Origin: Lachnoclostridium sp. An76 | GTDB taxonomy: Bacteria; Bacillota; Clostridia; Lachnospirales; Lachnospiraceae | DNA: 64,000 bases | NCBI RefSeq assembly: GCF_002161355.1 | Contig: NZ_NFHL01000009.1 | Location: 1-64,000 of the forward strand | Direction of reading: 5' to 3' | In this document: piece by piece, positions 41,716 to 52,300 of the stretch | How positions within the stretch are numbered: the stretch's first letter is position 1 | Layout of the letters: every line of letters begins with the position of its first letter | Program-made: the position numbers and the translations under genes | The notes under the pieces: generated by a model | What the model was told of the DNA's origin: nothing | Seen by the model: the letters and a program-made list of their open reading frames with translations, nothing else | Database searches by the model: none

Positions 41716-43719
41716 ATGGAAATCAGAGAAATGTCAATCGACCTGGAGACTTACAGCGACATCGATATCACCAAATGCGGTGCATACAAGTACGCTGAGT
41801 CTGACTATTTTGAGATACTGCTCTTCGGAGTCTCCGTGAATGGCGGACCCGTTAAGGTATATGACCTGGCCTGCGGCGATACCATTCCGGAAGAAATCCT
41901 TGCAGCACTATCTGATGAAAATATAACCAAATGGGCCTTCAACGCTTCCTTCGAGCGTATCTGCCTCTCCAACTGGCTGAAGCGGCATTGCCCGGAACAC
42001 TTCCGCGGATACAGCATCCCTGAGGATCCGGCTTCAAAATATCTGGATCCTTCCTCATGGAAATGTACCATGATATGGTCCGCATACATGGGACTTCCCC
42101 TCTCACTGGAAGGCGTTGGTGCTGTCCTGAAATTACAGGATCAGAAGCTAAAGGAAGGCAAAGACCTGATCCGCTATTTCTGCAAGCCATGCAAACCTAC
42201 CAAGGCAAACGGCGGACGCACCCGGAACCTTCCCCAGCATGACAGTGAAAAATGGATCCTCTTTAAGGAATACAACCGCCGTGATGTGGAAGTGGAAATA
42301 GCAATCAAACAGAAACTCGCACGTTTTCCTGTCCCTGATTTTATCTGGGATGAATATCACCTGGATCAGGAAATCAATGACCACGGCATCATGATTGACC
42401 CAGAATTCGTATCGAATGCCATCGCCTTTGATGAAAGATCCAAAGCTTCCCTCATGTCAAAAATGCGGGATATCACAGGGATTGATAATCCGAACAGCGT
42501 TCAACAAATAAAGAAATGGCTCTCCGATCGGGGCGTTGAAATGGAATCACTCGGCAAGAAGGAAGTTGCGAAGTTTGTCAAAGATTCCATTGGCAATATG
42601 GATGGTAATATTACAGAAGCCCTGAAACTCCGCCTCCTGCTTGCAAAATCCTCCGTCCGAAAATATCAGGCCATGCAGATCGTCATGTGCTCTGACGGAC
42701 GTGCCCACGGCATGTTTCAGTTCTACGGTGCTAATCGTTCCGGCAGATGGGCCGGCCGTCTGATACAGCTGCAGAACCTTCCGCAGAACCACATCCCGGA
42801 TCTCGCAGAAGCCCGCGCCCTTGTCCGTTCCGGAGATTACGATACCATGAACCTTCTTTACAACGACATCCCGGACACGCTCTCGCAGCTGATCCGCACG
42901 GCTTTTATCCCAAAACCGGGATGCAAGTTCATTGTCAGCGATTATTCTGCCATAGAAGCCAGAGTCCTCGCTCATATCGCCGGTGAAAAATGGCGTTCTA
43001 AAGTATTTGCTGAAGGAAAAGATATTTACTGTGCTTCTGCCTCTCAGATGTTCGGCGTTCCCGTGGAGAAACACGGTATCAACAGTCATCTCCGCCAAAA
43101 AGGCAAAATCGCTGAACTTGCCCTCGGATACGGCGGATCTGTAGGCGCCCTAAAATCTATGGGTGCCCTGGATAATGGTCTGCAGGAAGAAGAACTTCAG
43201 CCATTAGTCAACGCTTGGCGTCAGGCTAATCCAAACATCGTACATTTTTGGTGGGATGTAGATAATGCCGTAAAGACAACCGTCCGGCAGCGAATCAAAA
43301 CCGAAGTCCGCGGCATACGCTTCTCCTACAAAAGCGGCATGCTCTTCATCACCCTTCCCTCCGGTCGGCAGCTTGCCTATGTGAAACCCCGTATTGGGGA
43401 AAACCGTTTCGGCGGAGAATCCGTCACCTATGAAGGAATCGGCGCCACAAAGAAATGGGAAAGGATCGAATCTTACGGTCCGAAATTCGTGGAGAACATC
43501 GTTCAGGCAATCTCCCGGGATCTCCTGTGCTTTGCCATGAGGAACCTGTCCTTCTGCCAGATCGTCGGCCATGTTCATGATGAGGTGATCATCGAATGCA
43601 GCCCGGAGGTCTCTGTGCAGAGCCTCTGCGGCATCATGAGCAGATCTCCGGACTGGATGCCGGGCATCCTGATCCGCGGAGATGGATATCAGTGCGATTT
43701 TTATCAAAAGGATAGTTGA
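41716..43719 (+). CDS. Phage DNA polymerase, family A
   Basis: This 667-residue protein has an N-terminal 3'-5' exonuclease domain (MSIDLETYSDIDITKCGAYKY with DLE motif; NRRDVEVEI). The polymerase domain has motif A VSDYSAIEARVLAHIAGE (about 408), motif B RQKGKIAELALGYGG (about 458) and motif C GHVHDEVIIE (about 620). It replicates the phage genome. It ends the rightward operon with a terminator directly behind. Confidence 0.94.
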   Translation: MEIREMSIDLETYSDIDITKCGAYKYAESDYFEILLFGVSVNGGPVKVYDLACGDTIPEEILAALSDENITKWAFNASFERICLSNWLKRHCPEHFRGYSIPEDPASKYLDPSSWKCTMIWSAYMGLPLSLEGVGAVLKLQDQKLKEGKDLIRYFCKPCKPTKANGGRTRNLPQHDSEKWILFKEYNRRDVEVEIAIKQKLARFPVPDFIWDEYHLDQEINDHGIMIDPEFVSNAIAFDERSKASLMSKMRDITGIDNPNSVQQIKKWLSDRGVEMESLGKKEVAKFVKDSIGNMDGNITEALKLRLLLAKSSVRKYQAMQIVMCSDGRAHGMFQFYGANRSGRWAGRLIQLQNLPQNHIPDLAEARALVRSGDYDTMNLLYNDIPDTLSQLIRTAFIPKPGCKFIVSDYSAIEARVLAHIAGEKWRSKVFAEGKDIYCASASQMFGVPVEKHGINSHLRQKGKIAELALGYGGSVGALKSMGALDNGLQEEELQPLVNAWRQANPNIVHFWWDVDNAVKTTVRQRIKTEVRGIRFSYKSGMLFITLPSGRQLAYVKPRIGENRFGGESVTYEGIGATKKWERIESYGPKFVENIVQAISRDLLCFAMRNLSFCQIVGHVHDEVIIECSPEVSVQSLCGIMSRSPDWMPGILIRGDGYQCDFYQKDS

Positions 43720-43726
43720 CGTAAAA

Positions 43727-43760
43727 CACCGCCGGAGCTGCTGCCCTGGCGGTGCTATTT
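43727..43760 (+). terminator. Terminator after the phage polymerase
   Basis: CACCGCC (43727-43733) pairs with GGCGGTG (43748-43754), followed by CTATTTTTATT. The convergent ATPase gene ends at 43761, so the hairpin may serve both strands. Confidence 0.8.
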
Positions 43761-46148
43761 TTATTCATACACAAATATGGACGACATCATCTGATAATGC
43801 TGTGGCTGCCCCATTGCTTCAAATATCTTCTTTGTCAGATCCTTATAAATCTCCGGTGCGATACTATCCTCAACAAAATGCAGACCTTCATTTACTCCAA
43901 ACGAATCAGCCGCAAGGTAATTGATCATAGACGACACCATGCGAAGTTCAATTGTATCTTCCTCCCCTGTAGATTCATCAATTACTTTCACAAACCGATG
44001 ACGATTCTTTACCAGAATGATATCCTGAAGTGTATGCCCATCATAGCCGCAGATCTGGATAAAATAGTACTCCAGAATCCTCCGGATCACATTCTTCAAT
44101 GTAATAGAACTCTTAACTTCATTATATTCCGTCCACAATGCGGCATAAGAATTCTGCACTGGATTATAATTTTTCTTTTCTGAAGGAGCAGCTTCGTTTT
44201 TCGTAATGCAGTGCTTAATCACAGACTTATTGTCATACTTCGTGATCAAATAAAAGGATACTCGCAGATAGTTCTTTTCCTGGTTCACTGTTACTTCCCT
44301 ATGGAAATATGCGTTATGAGTCAGAATAAATATCTGCTTTATATAATCGCCCTTCTCTGGCTTTTCTCCTAATGTGACATTGTTAAGGCAGATTGAAATC
44401 ATCTGCCGCACCAGAGAACTAACGATAAATAAGGTGCTGCTGTCCATACTGGAAACCGGATCATCGATTACTACTATCTTATCACGCATATCACGGCCAT
44501 CCGTGATCATCTCTTCTCCATGATTCGTAATTATAACTTGGGCATCTCGAGTACAACCGCTGCCATGAACCAAATTACAGAAGTACAGGAATGCGATAAA
44601 GTTTCTTTCACCTTCACTCAGCCTGTCCGCTACCGTACCATCTTCTCGAACAATCTGATATTGGTTCTTGCTGGCAGGATGTTCCTGAATATTAAAGCCT
44701 TGGAATCCTGAATCTCTAAGCATCTTATTCATGTTTGCGATTGCTTCTTCTGTATTCACGGTATGCTTATTCAGCTCGTTGATTTTTTCAGCAAGCGACA
44801 TAGCATAAGCTTGTTTTTTCTTTGACGCATCGTCTATTTTTTTCTGATCATCCAAGACTTTTTCAAGATCAGAATTGTACTTGGCAATGGTATCCCCTAC
44901 CCGGAATGCCATTAATTCCCATACTTGTTCAGTACATTCTTTCTTTTTGGTTCTTGCTGCATTAACAATGTTGTTGTTCTCTTTTATCTGTGTATTGAAT
45001 TCATCAATAAGCTCATTCAGTTCCTCTAAGTAAGGTGCAATGGGATCAAGAAGCATTTCGCTACTTGGTTCCTTGATTTTCTGTTCGATAATCTGGATAT
45101 TTGCACCAATGGCATTCTTCAGAATTGTCATCTTATCGCGATATTCCGTCGGATCTATTTTGGGATATACATCCTGAAGGTTATCTTGAAGAACCCTCCA
45201 AAGATTATTACCGGCTGTTTTGTACGCTTGAAGTAATTGCCCCAAAGCACTGACTTCCTGCTGATATGATTCATCAAAACAATCCGCCAGATCCTTCTCA
45301 AAAGTCGCCGGCATCTTCTGCTGACAATAAGGACATTTACCGTCGGGCGTATTATGATATTTCTCATGCCCTTGACGAACCCAGTCCGTTGCATTGAGTG
45401 CTTTTATAAATCTTGCAAAATCCGTATCGCTACTGCTAACAATACGTTTTGAAAGCAATTCCAATCCAGGAACTGTGTCCATCACTTCTGTATCAGAAAT
45501 CCGCTTAAAGAGGTTATATGTTCTTGCATTCCGATCGAATACCGTATCATACAGTTTTTTCAATTCATCTTCATCGTGACCGGTAGGCGCCTGCACTGTC
45601 CGGATCTTTGACAGAAACCCTTTCTTTGTCTTAGTGCCAGACATCTGAGTCTCAGGGAACTTTTCTCTGATCGCTTTTGTCAGATTCCAACAATCATTTT
45701 CTAACGTAGTTCCCATGGTTGTCAGCACGGATTCTTTCAGCTTTTTCTGTTTAAGAAGCTCTCCATACTCCCGATCCACATCGTCTTTTTCTTTCTTTGT
45801 GGCATTTAGGTCATCCTCCTGCTTAATACCTTCTTTATCAATCATGAAGACACCTGGCAGATGTTCTAACTGACGGAAATTCTCCCGGATAAAATCATCA
45901 TTATATACAAGAAAGTTAAAGTCTCTGTGCGTTTTTCCCGGTTCGAAAAGAACACCCTTTGGCTCTTCGCCACCGGACAATTCATTTGCGGGCCTCTTCA
46001 GCTTCGCTATCTCTCTTGCAATAGTTGTTTTTCCTACACCATTGTTTCCAAAAAAATAATTTACGTATGTAGGATTGATTTTTACCCCGTGGTATGTCGC
46101 TGACGATATTGTCAGTTCTTGTATACCTGTAACCAGTTTCTCCGCCAT
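43761..46148 (-). CDS. Rad50/PrrC-like AAA_13 ATPase of a three-gene operon
   Basis: ATG at 46148 has GGAGG 8 nt upstream (795 residues). It is an ABC/SMC-type ATPase: Walker A GNNGVGKTT (about 34-42), signature LSEGERNFIAFLYF, Walker B IVVIDDPVSSMDS, ITNHGEE between them. Its middle coiled-coil part carries a CPYC hook-like motif (DGKCPYCQQKMP). The C-terminus (NVIRRILEYYF...) resembles AAA_13 proteins such as PrrC/RloC, but I do not see a complete set of anticodon nuclease residues. With two small partners upstream it resembles the ABC three-component (ABC-3C) conflict systems known from genome surveys. Confidence 0.8.
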   Translation of the reverse strand: MAEKLVTGIQELTISSATYHGVKINPTYVNYFFGNNGVGKTTIAREIAKLKRPANELSGGEEPKGVLFEPGKTHRDFNFLVYNDDFIRENFRQLEHLPGVFMIDKEGIKQEDDLNATKKEKDDVDREYGELLKQKKLKESVLTTMGTTLENDCWNLTKAIREKFPETQMSGTKTKKGFLSKIRTVQAPTGHDEDELKKLYDTVFDRNARTYNLFKRISDTEVMDTVPGLELLSKRIVSSSDTDFARFIKALNATDWVRQGHEKYHNTPDGKCPYCQQKMPATFEKDLADCFDESYQQEVSALGQLLQAYKTAGNNLWRVLQDNLQDVYPKIDPTEYRDKMTILKNAIGANIQIIEQKIKEPSSEMLLDPIAPYLEELNELIDEFNTQIKENNNIVNAARTKKKECTEQVWELMAFRVGDTIAKYNSDLEKVLDDQKKIDDASKKKQAYAMSLAEKINELNKHTVNTEEAIANMNKMLRDSGFQGFNIQEHPASKNQYQIVREDGTVADRLSEGERNFIAFLYFCNLVHGSGCTRDAQVIITNHGEEMITDGRDMRDKIVVIDDPVSSMDSSTLFIVSSLVRQMISICLNNVTLGEKPEKGDYIKQIFILTHNAYFHREVTVNQEKNYLRVSFYLITKYDNKSVIKHCITKNEAAPSEKKNYNPVQNSYAALWTEYNEVKSSITLKNVIRRILEYYFIQICGYDGHTLQDIILVKNRHRFVKVIDESTGEEDTIELRMVSSMINYLAADSFGVNEGLHFVEDSIAPEIYKDLTKKIFEAMGQPQHYQMMSSIFVYE

Positions 46149-46162
46149 TAGCAATGCCTCCT

Positions 46163-46807
46163 TTAAGACAGAGTGAATACAGAAACGCCTATCTCTTTTA
46201 ATGTCGTAACCAGATCGATTCTCTTGATTGCCCAGTGAGTATGATTCAACTCATTGAATCTATCATTACCATCTATCCCAAGATCAAATAAGTTCTCGTT
46301 AAGAATCTTCTGCTGAAGCGCATTCAATACTCTGTAATATATCTTGATCCCGTTATCCTGGACTTTAACGTCCGTAACCAGCCCGTAGTATGCCATCTGA
46401 TCATCATCGGTTTTCCCCATTTCATGATTCTCGGAGCAGAAAATGGCAGGGAATGTCTTTATCTGTTCGATTGCCTCCGGTTCCAACCCGTTGACCTTAT
46501 CCCGTATATAGTCCGATGTGAGTTTGGAATTCAATGCACGATCTTTAGTCACATAAAAATGTCCCTGATCATAAAATGTCTCTTCAAATTGCACAAAGAG
46601 ATTATAGTATTCATGACTGGTTCCATAATTTCCGGAGATTACTGCCTGCCTCTGATCCGTGGCTGCAAAATACATATTGTTGGTGATATTTCCGGTTGTG
46701 ATAGAATCCGCGCGATTCACATTAACAATCTTCTCTGCCTGCTGATTTACTCCTGCTACATTATTTGAAAGACCTGCAGGGCCGGTCTTCTGTATCTCAT
46801 TTGCCAT
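46163..46807 (-). CDS. Second component of the ATPase operon, with N-terminal NQxAEKIVN motif
   Basis: This 214-residue protein carries NQQAEKIVNV at residues 21-30 after a polar start, then a low-complexity GNITNN segment and a globular part (YYNLFVQFEETFYDQGHFYVTKDRALNSKLT...). No known enzyme motif. It lies 13 bp behind the 301-residue gene and 14 bp before the ATPase. The shared motif suggests a homotypic contact with the upstream protein. Confidence 0.7.
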   Translation of the reverse strand: MANEIQKTGPAGLSNNVAGVNQQAEKIVNVNRADSITTGNITNNMYFAATDQRQAVISGNYGTSHEYYNLFVQFEETFYDQGHFYVTKDRALNSKLTSDYIRDKVNGLEPEAIEQIKTFPAIFCSENHEMGKTDDDQMAYYGLVTDVKVQDNGIKIYYRVLNALQQKILNENLFDLGIDGNDRFNELNHTHWAIKRIDLVTTLKEIGVSVFTLS

Positions 46808-46819
46808 GATTGATTACTC

Positions 46820-47725
46820 CTATATCTGTAAGTGTTCTACATGCTCAATATTCACGATCTTCTCTGCTCTTTGATTGAATACTGTTTGGGCATTCAAAAT
46901 CTGATTTGTTCCCTGTCCTCCAGCTTCTCTTTGTTTACAATATTCATCGTCCCGATCCTCTTCCGCCTTATTATCTGAATCCGTATATTCTGTGCTTTCC
47001 GGTGTTCCAGATTCATCTACAGAGTTGGTCACAACCTTCTTAAACGATATTTCCTTATCCAAAGCGTAGCGCTCTCCAACAGTACCTACATATTTGTAAG
47101 GAGCTTGGCTTGTTTTATGGTGCAGCCATTGGCCAACAGTTTCGGCACCCAAAGTGTTTTCCGATCCACGTTTCGTTATGATAAAGTGCCATACAGACAG
47201 CAGAAACGGCCTTGCACCAATGTTAGAAAGCTTTAAAAGCCCCTTTTTATCTATTACTCTGCCACCGGCCTGTACCACAAATTCGGCATCATCTTCTATC
47301 GTTCTGTCCAGATCAATAACCTCAAGCAGTGCTCTGACCAGCTTCTTTCCAAGATCACCATCATCAATAAAAGCATCGATAAAGCTATCCATTTCCTCCA
47401 GCGCAAGAGCGTAATTGCCTCTGACCTTTTTATCATACGCATCGACTAAATACTGAGTCTCAAACCGCAGCCAGTCCGTGCTGTTTTTTTCACACAACTT
47501 ATATTGATTCTTATGAGCAGTGAAGGTACTGTCCGAAAAATGCTCATTAAAACCATAAAATGTTCTTACTAATCCCTTCAGGCAGGTAACATCGTTAATC
47601 GCTTTTTCTTTTGCTTTGTACCCATCCAGTTCATTGAGACGGATACGCCTGTCTTTCTTTAATGCCTGCAAAAGCAGGATGTAAAAGGTGCCTCCACAGA
47701 GGAAGGGAATGTTCATTTCACCCAT
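46820..47725 (-). CDS. First component of the ATPase operon, with C-terminal NQxAEKIVN motif
   Basis: This 301-residue protein starts MGEMNIPFLCGGTFYILLLQ, has a helical body, an acidic linker near residues 240-270 and ends with NQRAEKIVNIEHVEHLQI. The last 18 residues match the start of the next protein at NQ-x-AEKIVN. AAAGGGG precedes the ATG. The fold is not recognised; the position would correspond to a specificity or effector component in an ABC-3C-like operon. Confidence 0.7.
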   Translation of the reverse strand: MGEMNIPFLCGGTFYILLLQALKKDRRIRLNELDGYKAKEKAINDVTCLKGLVRTFYGFNEHFSDSTFTAHKNQYKLCEKNSTDWLRFETQYLVDAYDKKVRGNYALALEEMDSFIDAFIDDGDLGKKLVRALLEVIDLDRTIEDDAEFVVQAGGRVIDKKGLLKLSNIGARPFLLSVWHFIITKRGSENTLGAETVGQWLHHKTSQAPYKYVGTVGERYALDKEISFKKVVTNSVDESGTPESTEYTDSDNKAEEDRDDEYCKQREAGGQGTNQILNAQTVFNQRAEKIVNIEHVEHLQI

Positions 47726-47940
47726 TCTTTATCCCCTTTCAAAAAGAATAAACCTAATAAACCTTATAAAGCCATTTTGCCCTGTTTAGGTATATTGACC
47801 CCAAACTTTATAAACCCGAAACTCCTATCAGCAAAGGATAAAGAACCTTTTTATCCTGCGCCACCTTCGAAGGAAGGTCCTCGACGGGGGGACAGTCACA
47901 GAGTAAATGAGAGTCCATCAGCGACAAGGAGATTTCAAAT

Positions 47941-48315
47941 ATGAAAAAAGATATTAAACGTAATTCTATCGTGTTCGTAAAGAACCCTTTTCCCGGCTCA
48001 GCCGGAAGTCACATCATGCAGGGCGACCATTATGCTGTCGTTTGTCAGAACAATATGGGAAACCGTTATTCCGACAGCGTGATCATCTGCTACATCACAT
48101 CCAAGGTGAAACGCCTGGACATCAGAACCAATGTGCCAATCCAGTGGTATGCCGGTCTTGACTACAAGCCTGCAATGATCAAGTGCGGACAGATCATGAC
48201 AATCGACCGCGATGACATCATTGAAGTTGTAGACACCTTACGACCAGAGGACGAAATCCGTTTCAATTTGGGTCTCAAAGTATCCCTTGACCTGAAGGAC
48301 AATATCTTCTCTTAA
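47941..48315 (+). CDS. PemK/MazF-like protein without a visible antitoxin
   Basis: This 124-residue protein has the MazF/PemK fold pattern: GSIVFV-like start, GDHYAVVCQNN, VIICYITSK, and KCGQIMTIDRDDI in place of the usual QIRTIDxxR. Family members cut mRNA. No MazE-like gene is adjacent, and the first-strand arginine usual in MazF is not obvious, so it may be a non-toxic relative, as often seen in ICEs. It is divergent from the ATPase operon. Confidence 0.75.
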   Translation: MKKDIKRNSIVFVKNPFPGSAGSHIMQGDHYAVVCQNNMGNRYSDSVIICYITSKVKRLDIRTNVPIQWYAGLDYKPAMIKCGQIMTIDRDDIIEVVDTLRPEDEIRFNLGLKVSLDLKDNIFS

Positions 48316-48439
48316 TCACAGGAGGCATTGACTATGTACAAAATCCGCCCACCCAACACACTGGATCAATGATCCAACCATAACAATACAGCACTTTAAA
48401 AATTGAATCTGATTGCTTTGATCTAAGCGCGCATAAGCA

Positions 48440-48564
48440 GGAGGATGCACATACCGTTTCGGCCAGATCCGCAGGATCCGTCTGAAACGTTGTGCCTTGC
48501 CTCTTTGTTTGTGTGCCTTTTTTCAGGCCAACGGCAAGGACAGTCTCAGCAGTGTGCATCCTCC
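48440..48564 (+). ncRNA. Structured three-way-junction RNA upstream of the zinc-ribbon gene
   Basis: P1: GGAGGATGCACA (48440-48451) pairs perfectly with TGTGCATCCTCC (48553-48564). P2: CGTTTC/GAAACG (48455-48460/48484-48489) continues inward to GATCC-GCA-GGATC. P3: CCTTGCC/GGCAAGG (48495-48501/48533-48539) encloses GCCT-TTTTTC-AGGC. The 12-bp closing stem, two nested arms and position 38 nt before a start codon suggest a cis-regulatory RNA or independent ncRNA. I cannot match it to a named family. Confidence 0.65.
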
Positions 48565-48601
48565 GATTTCAGGCAATCGCCGTGAAAAAGGAGATTTTAT
48601 T

Positions 48602-49306
48602 ATGAATAAGTACACTTCTGAGAAAACCAGCGACAAAAAATATTATGTACTCTTTGAAACCGATGAGGAAGGCATTCGCCAGTACAAAGCCGCCTCCGAA
48701 CAGGAGCGCATCGGCACTTCTCTCTCCAAGATGCGTGTCGAAGGCGAAATGGTTCCGGCTATCAAACTGGAAGTCGATAAAGCCACCTATGACACCTTCA
48801 AGAGGGATCAGTGGATGGAAGAATACCGCTACAAACAGGAAAACCGCTGCATCATCGGAGGAACAGGCGGTAAGTCCAGATTCTGCCCCGGCAGGATCCC
48901 AAATCCTGAATACAAGGCAGGCGGCACCGCTCCCAAAACCATTATGAACGACTGCGCTAAGTGTCCGTATTACAGATCCTTCAAATCAGCAAAGGGCAAG
49001 GTTTTCTTCTCTACCCTCATCGTCACCGATGACCATGGAAATGAGGCCCCCTTTGATCCCGCATCACCGTATCCACTCAATCAGGCGGACAAGTACATGG
49101 AACTTTTGTATGGCCTGATCCGCTTTATCAAGGCACAACATCCGAAATACAGTAAATACACGGAATTGGTGGAACTTCTTGGGCATGAGCACACCCTCAA
49201 GGAAGCTTCCGTCATTCTCGGCAAACCGTACCGGACACTTTACGGCTGGATCCTTACTCTTCGCCCGATCTTTGACGAATATATGGACACTGTGAGTCAC
49301 AACTAA
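48602..49306 (+). CDS. Accessory zinc-ribbon/HTH protein of mobile elements
   Basis: ATG at 48602 follows AAAGGAG. The 234-residue protein starts MNKYTSEKTSDKKYYVLFET, has cysteines arranged as in a zinc site (CIIGG, RFCPGR, NDCAKCPYY), and ends with an HTH-like segment (HEHTLKEASVILGKPYRTLYGWI). I recall related proteins in Lachnospiraceae ICEs, probably DNA-binding, function unknown. The structured leader suggests post-transcriptional control. Confidence 0.65.
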   Translation: MNKYTSEKTSDKKYYVLFETDEEGIRQYKAASEQERIGTSLSKMRVEGEMVPAIKLEVDKATYDTFKRDQWMEEYRYKQENRCIIGGTGGKSRFCPGRIPNPEYKAGGTAPKTIMNDCAKCPYYRSFKSAKGKVFFSTLIVTDDHGNEAPFDPASPYPLNQADKYMELLYGLIRFIKAQHPKYSKYTELVELLGHEHTLKEASVILGKPYRTLYGWILTLRPIFDEYMDTVSHN

Positions 49307-49317
49307 GTTTATGGGAC

Positions 49318-49350
49318 CCATCTGCGAAATCATCCGCAGATGGATCCATT
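49318..49350 (+). terminator. Terminator after the zinc-ribbon gene
   Basis: CCATCTGCG (49318-49326) pairs with CGCAGATGG (49335-49343), followed by ATCCATTCTTGTTT. Confidence 0.6.
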
Positions 49351-49375
49351 CTTGTTTACAAATAGCAAAAGTGTA

Positions 49376-52300
49376 TCAATCATCAAACCCAAAATCTGTG
49401 ATTTTTAATGTCCGGCAATTCTCTGATACTGTCCTGACAGTGGAAGCAGGAATCCCTTTTGGAGCATGGACATTTACCTCTAAAGTCAGTTCAACATTGC
49501 TACCATCTACCGCCATAAGATGCTGGATTATTTCCTGGACATAATTATTCATATCCCGGTTCACCCGCGTTGTATCCAGTTTTGCACTCATATAAAATCT
49601 GGTATTCTTTGGAAAATCTGAGGTATTCCCTCCGCCAGTATAGTTTCCTGATCCTGTCTGTCCACCTCCGCCAGACACACTGCCATTTTCCCCATGACCA
49701 ATTCCTTCTTGATCACTTGTTTGTGCAGTTCCGCCAGTATGCGACTCTTCTTGTTTTTCCGCTGCAATCTGTTTCAATGCAACATTAATTTTCACCAACA
49801 GATCCGACGGATTTACTGAAAATACAGTCTTATTATATTTCAAATCCACATACCGGTTTTTATTATAAGCACCGGCTAAAGCAAAATATTCATCTGATGC
49901 AACCCCGCGAAGAATTGTATCTTCCAGAACAGAATAATTGGCCAATCGAGGCAGATAACAATATGTACTCAAATATTCCCACAGTTTTTTTATCTGGATA
50001 TCATCACTGTCTTTCCACAGCAGATCATCCAGGGACATCTGCAAAAGAGCCGGCGCCCAGTTTGTGATCACCTGCTCGTTCTGTATCATCTTCTTAGCAG
50101 CTTTGGCTACAATATTTTCATCTCCACCGCCAATATTACTGATCTCCCACTGAATAGTCTTCAAATCTTCGTTTGGATCAATAAACGGAACCAACAGCCA
50201 ACAGTAGGTTTCTTTTATACGAAGCGCTACGGTCTGATTACTGCGGTTCAGATTATTGTCTGTCTCTCTGATCTGATTTCCGTCCAGATTTAGCTCGTCT
50301 TTTTCGGACATGATAGACTTCCATGCAATAAAACGTCTTACTTCTGTCTCCAAAGAATTTAGATTATCATAGTCCGGTGCTACAAACGCAATCATATTTC
50401 GATAAATCCGCGGAGATGAACCGCGATGATTCAAAATCTCATTCACCGTCTCCATCGCTTTGCAGGACTTCGCAGTTCTTTTATAAGTATCGACTGTTCT
50501 TAAGAGGATAAGTCTCACTGCCTGATCATCCGGCACATCCAGTGAAGAGGCCGGGCACGGATGAATTCCCGCAAAAGGTTGTTCCTTACGAAGCTTTTTC
50601 AGCCGGGATTCAATTTCCATACTTACGGACTCTTGACTCACCTGAGAAGCACGATCTTCTGCCGTCTTTCTCAAAGTAGGTCTTGTATCATACCAGTACC
50701 GACTTCCATTTACATTATTATAAAGGTATGAAAGAGAACCGTGAAGAGTATTCAATGCATCATTAAAATCGGATATATTTTCTCCGGGCTGTACCACACC
50801 CAGGCGGATTCTCGCAGCTTCCAAACCTCTTACTGCCTGATCTCGAACTGTAGGAGCACTTCCCAACATGATTGTCCGGGCAACACGCCTTGCGGCCAAT
50901 TTCTGACCATAGCGGACATTCGCCCTATCCTTCTGATAAGGAATCGAATCCTTACCATCCACTTCACGATCGATGATACTGTTCCATGTATCCGGCAAAT
51001 GTCTCACCAATTCGTCTCTCACATTTGGCATATCCAGTGGAATGGACCCCGGCATGATCATTGCACCCGCATCATTTGCCATCCACAATTCATGAATCAC
51101 TGCTGCCATCAGACGCAGAACACCTCTTGTTCTCTGGAAACGCTCCAAAGTTGCCCAGTCTTCATAGAGCCGGTCAAAGACTTCCGGATGGATTGGATAG
51201 CAAGCAACCATTCTGTCCCGGTAACTCACTTCCTTCACCTCAATCGGAAAATCCGTACTATTCTCCTGATACATGCTGCTGAATGCATTGCAGACTTCAT
51301 CTCTGGCCTCTTCATTCTTGCAGTCCAGGAACAATCTTCTTCGCACAACCTCAAATCCCTCATTGGCCGCCACCGGCTTCCAGATGGATTCCATTCGACC
51401 AAACGTATGCTCAATCGTTTCCAACGCAGTCTTCCCTGCTTCACCGCCGATCTCAATCTCTGATTCCGGAATAGATGCTACTACAATACTGTTTTCACTC
51501 GCACGTGCCGCCTCTGTGATTTCCTGAATAAATGTGATAAAATTATCATAGGAACCGGCCGGAAGACCTTCCACGCCATAAATTTTCTTAGCATAAGCAA
51601 CCAACTCATCCATAAGAATCAGACAGGGACCGCATTCATTCAACAGAATCTTCAGATTTTCTGATCCCGGAGAGACACCCTTTCTGTCTGCATCTGCTAC
51701 AATCGCATAAAGATCCGGTCTTCCTGCGGATGTAACAAGCTGGTAAGCCATTTCGCCCCATATAGTGCTTACTGTATACTTGGGAAGATTAGCCGGATTC
51801 CTCTTTTTCGTCGGATCAAGAGCAGTTCCTACCAGAACCGCTACATTTGCTCTCGGAAATTCATCCAGACCAACCCTTTCCAGTACATGCTTCAGATTTG
51901 GTACTCTTGCAATGCTGATTCCGCCTCTAGCAATATGATAAAGAGCCAGCATACTATGCGTCTTTCCACCACCAAACGCAGTTTTCAGCTGAATGACAGG
52001 TTCGCCGCCTTTTCCAGAGATTCTCTGTAAAGATTCCGTCAAAAGTCCTGCCATCCCTTCTGTAACATATGTACGGGCAAAAAACTCGACCGGATCCCTG
52101 TACTCATACGCTCCTTCTCCCCGGGATACCTGGGCAAGGTCTGCAGCAAATTCCGCAGCCCTGTATCTTCCTTCTGCCACATCCGGATGAGGCTGCATGA
52201 CCTCCCGCCAACTTGGAAGATTATGGCCGACATTTCGTTTTAATACACCGATGCTAGTTTTTATTTTCTTATCGGGAACGGCAGCTTCCATATCCTTCAC

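Noticed and set aside
43761..46148. Anticodon nuclease (PrrC/RloC) function for the AAA_13 ATPase
   Set aside because: The ATPase part and CPYC motif fit, and an R-x3-E (RILE) occurs in the C-terminus, but I cannot identify a convincing catalytic histidine; left as a related ATPase only.
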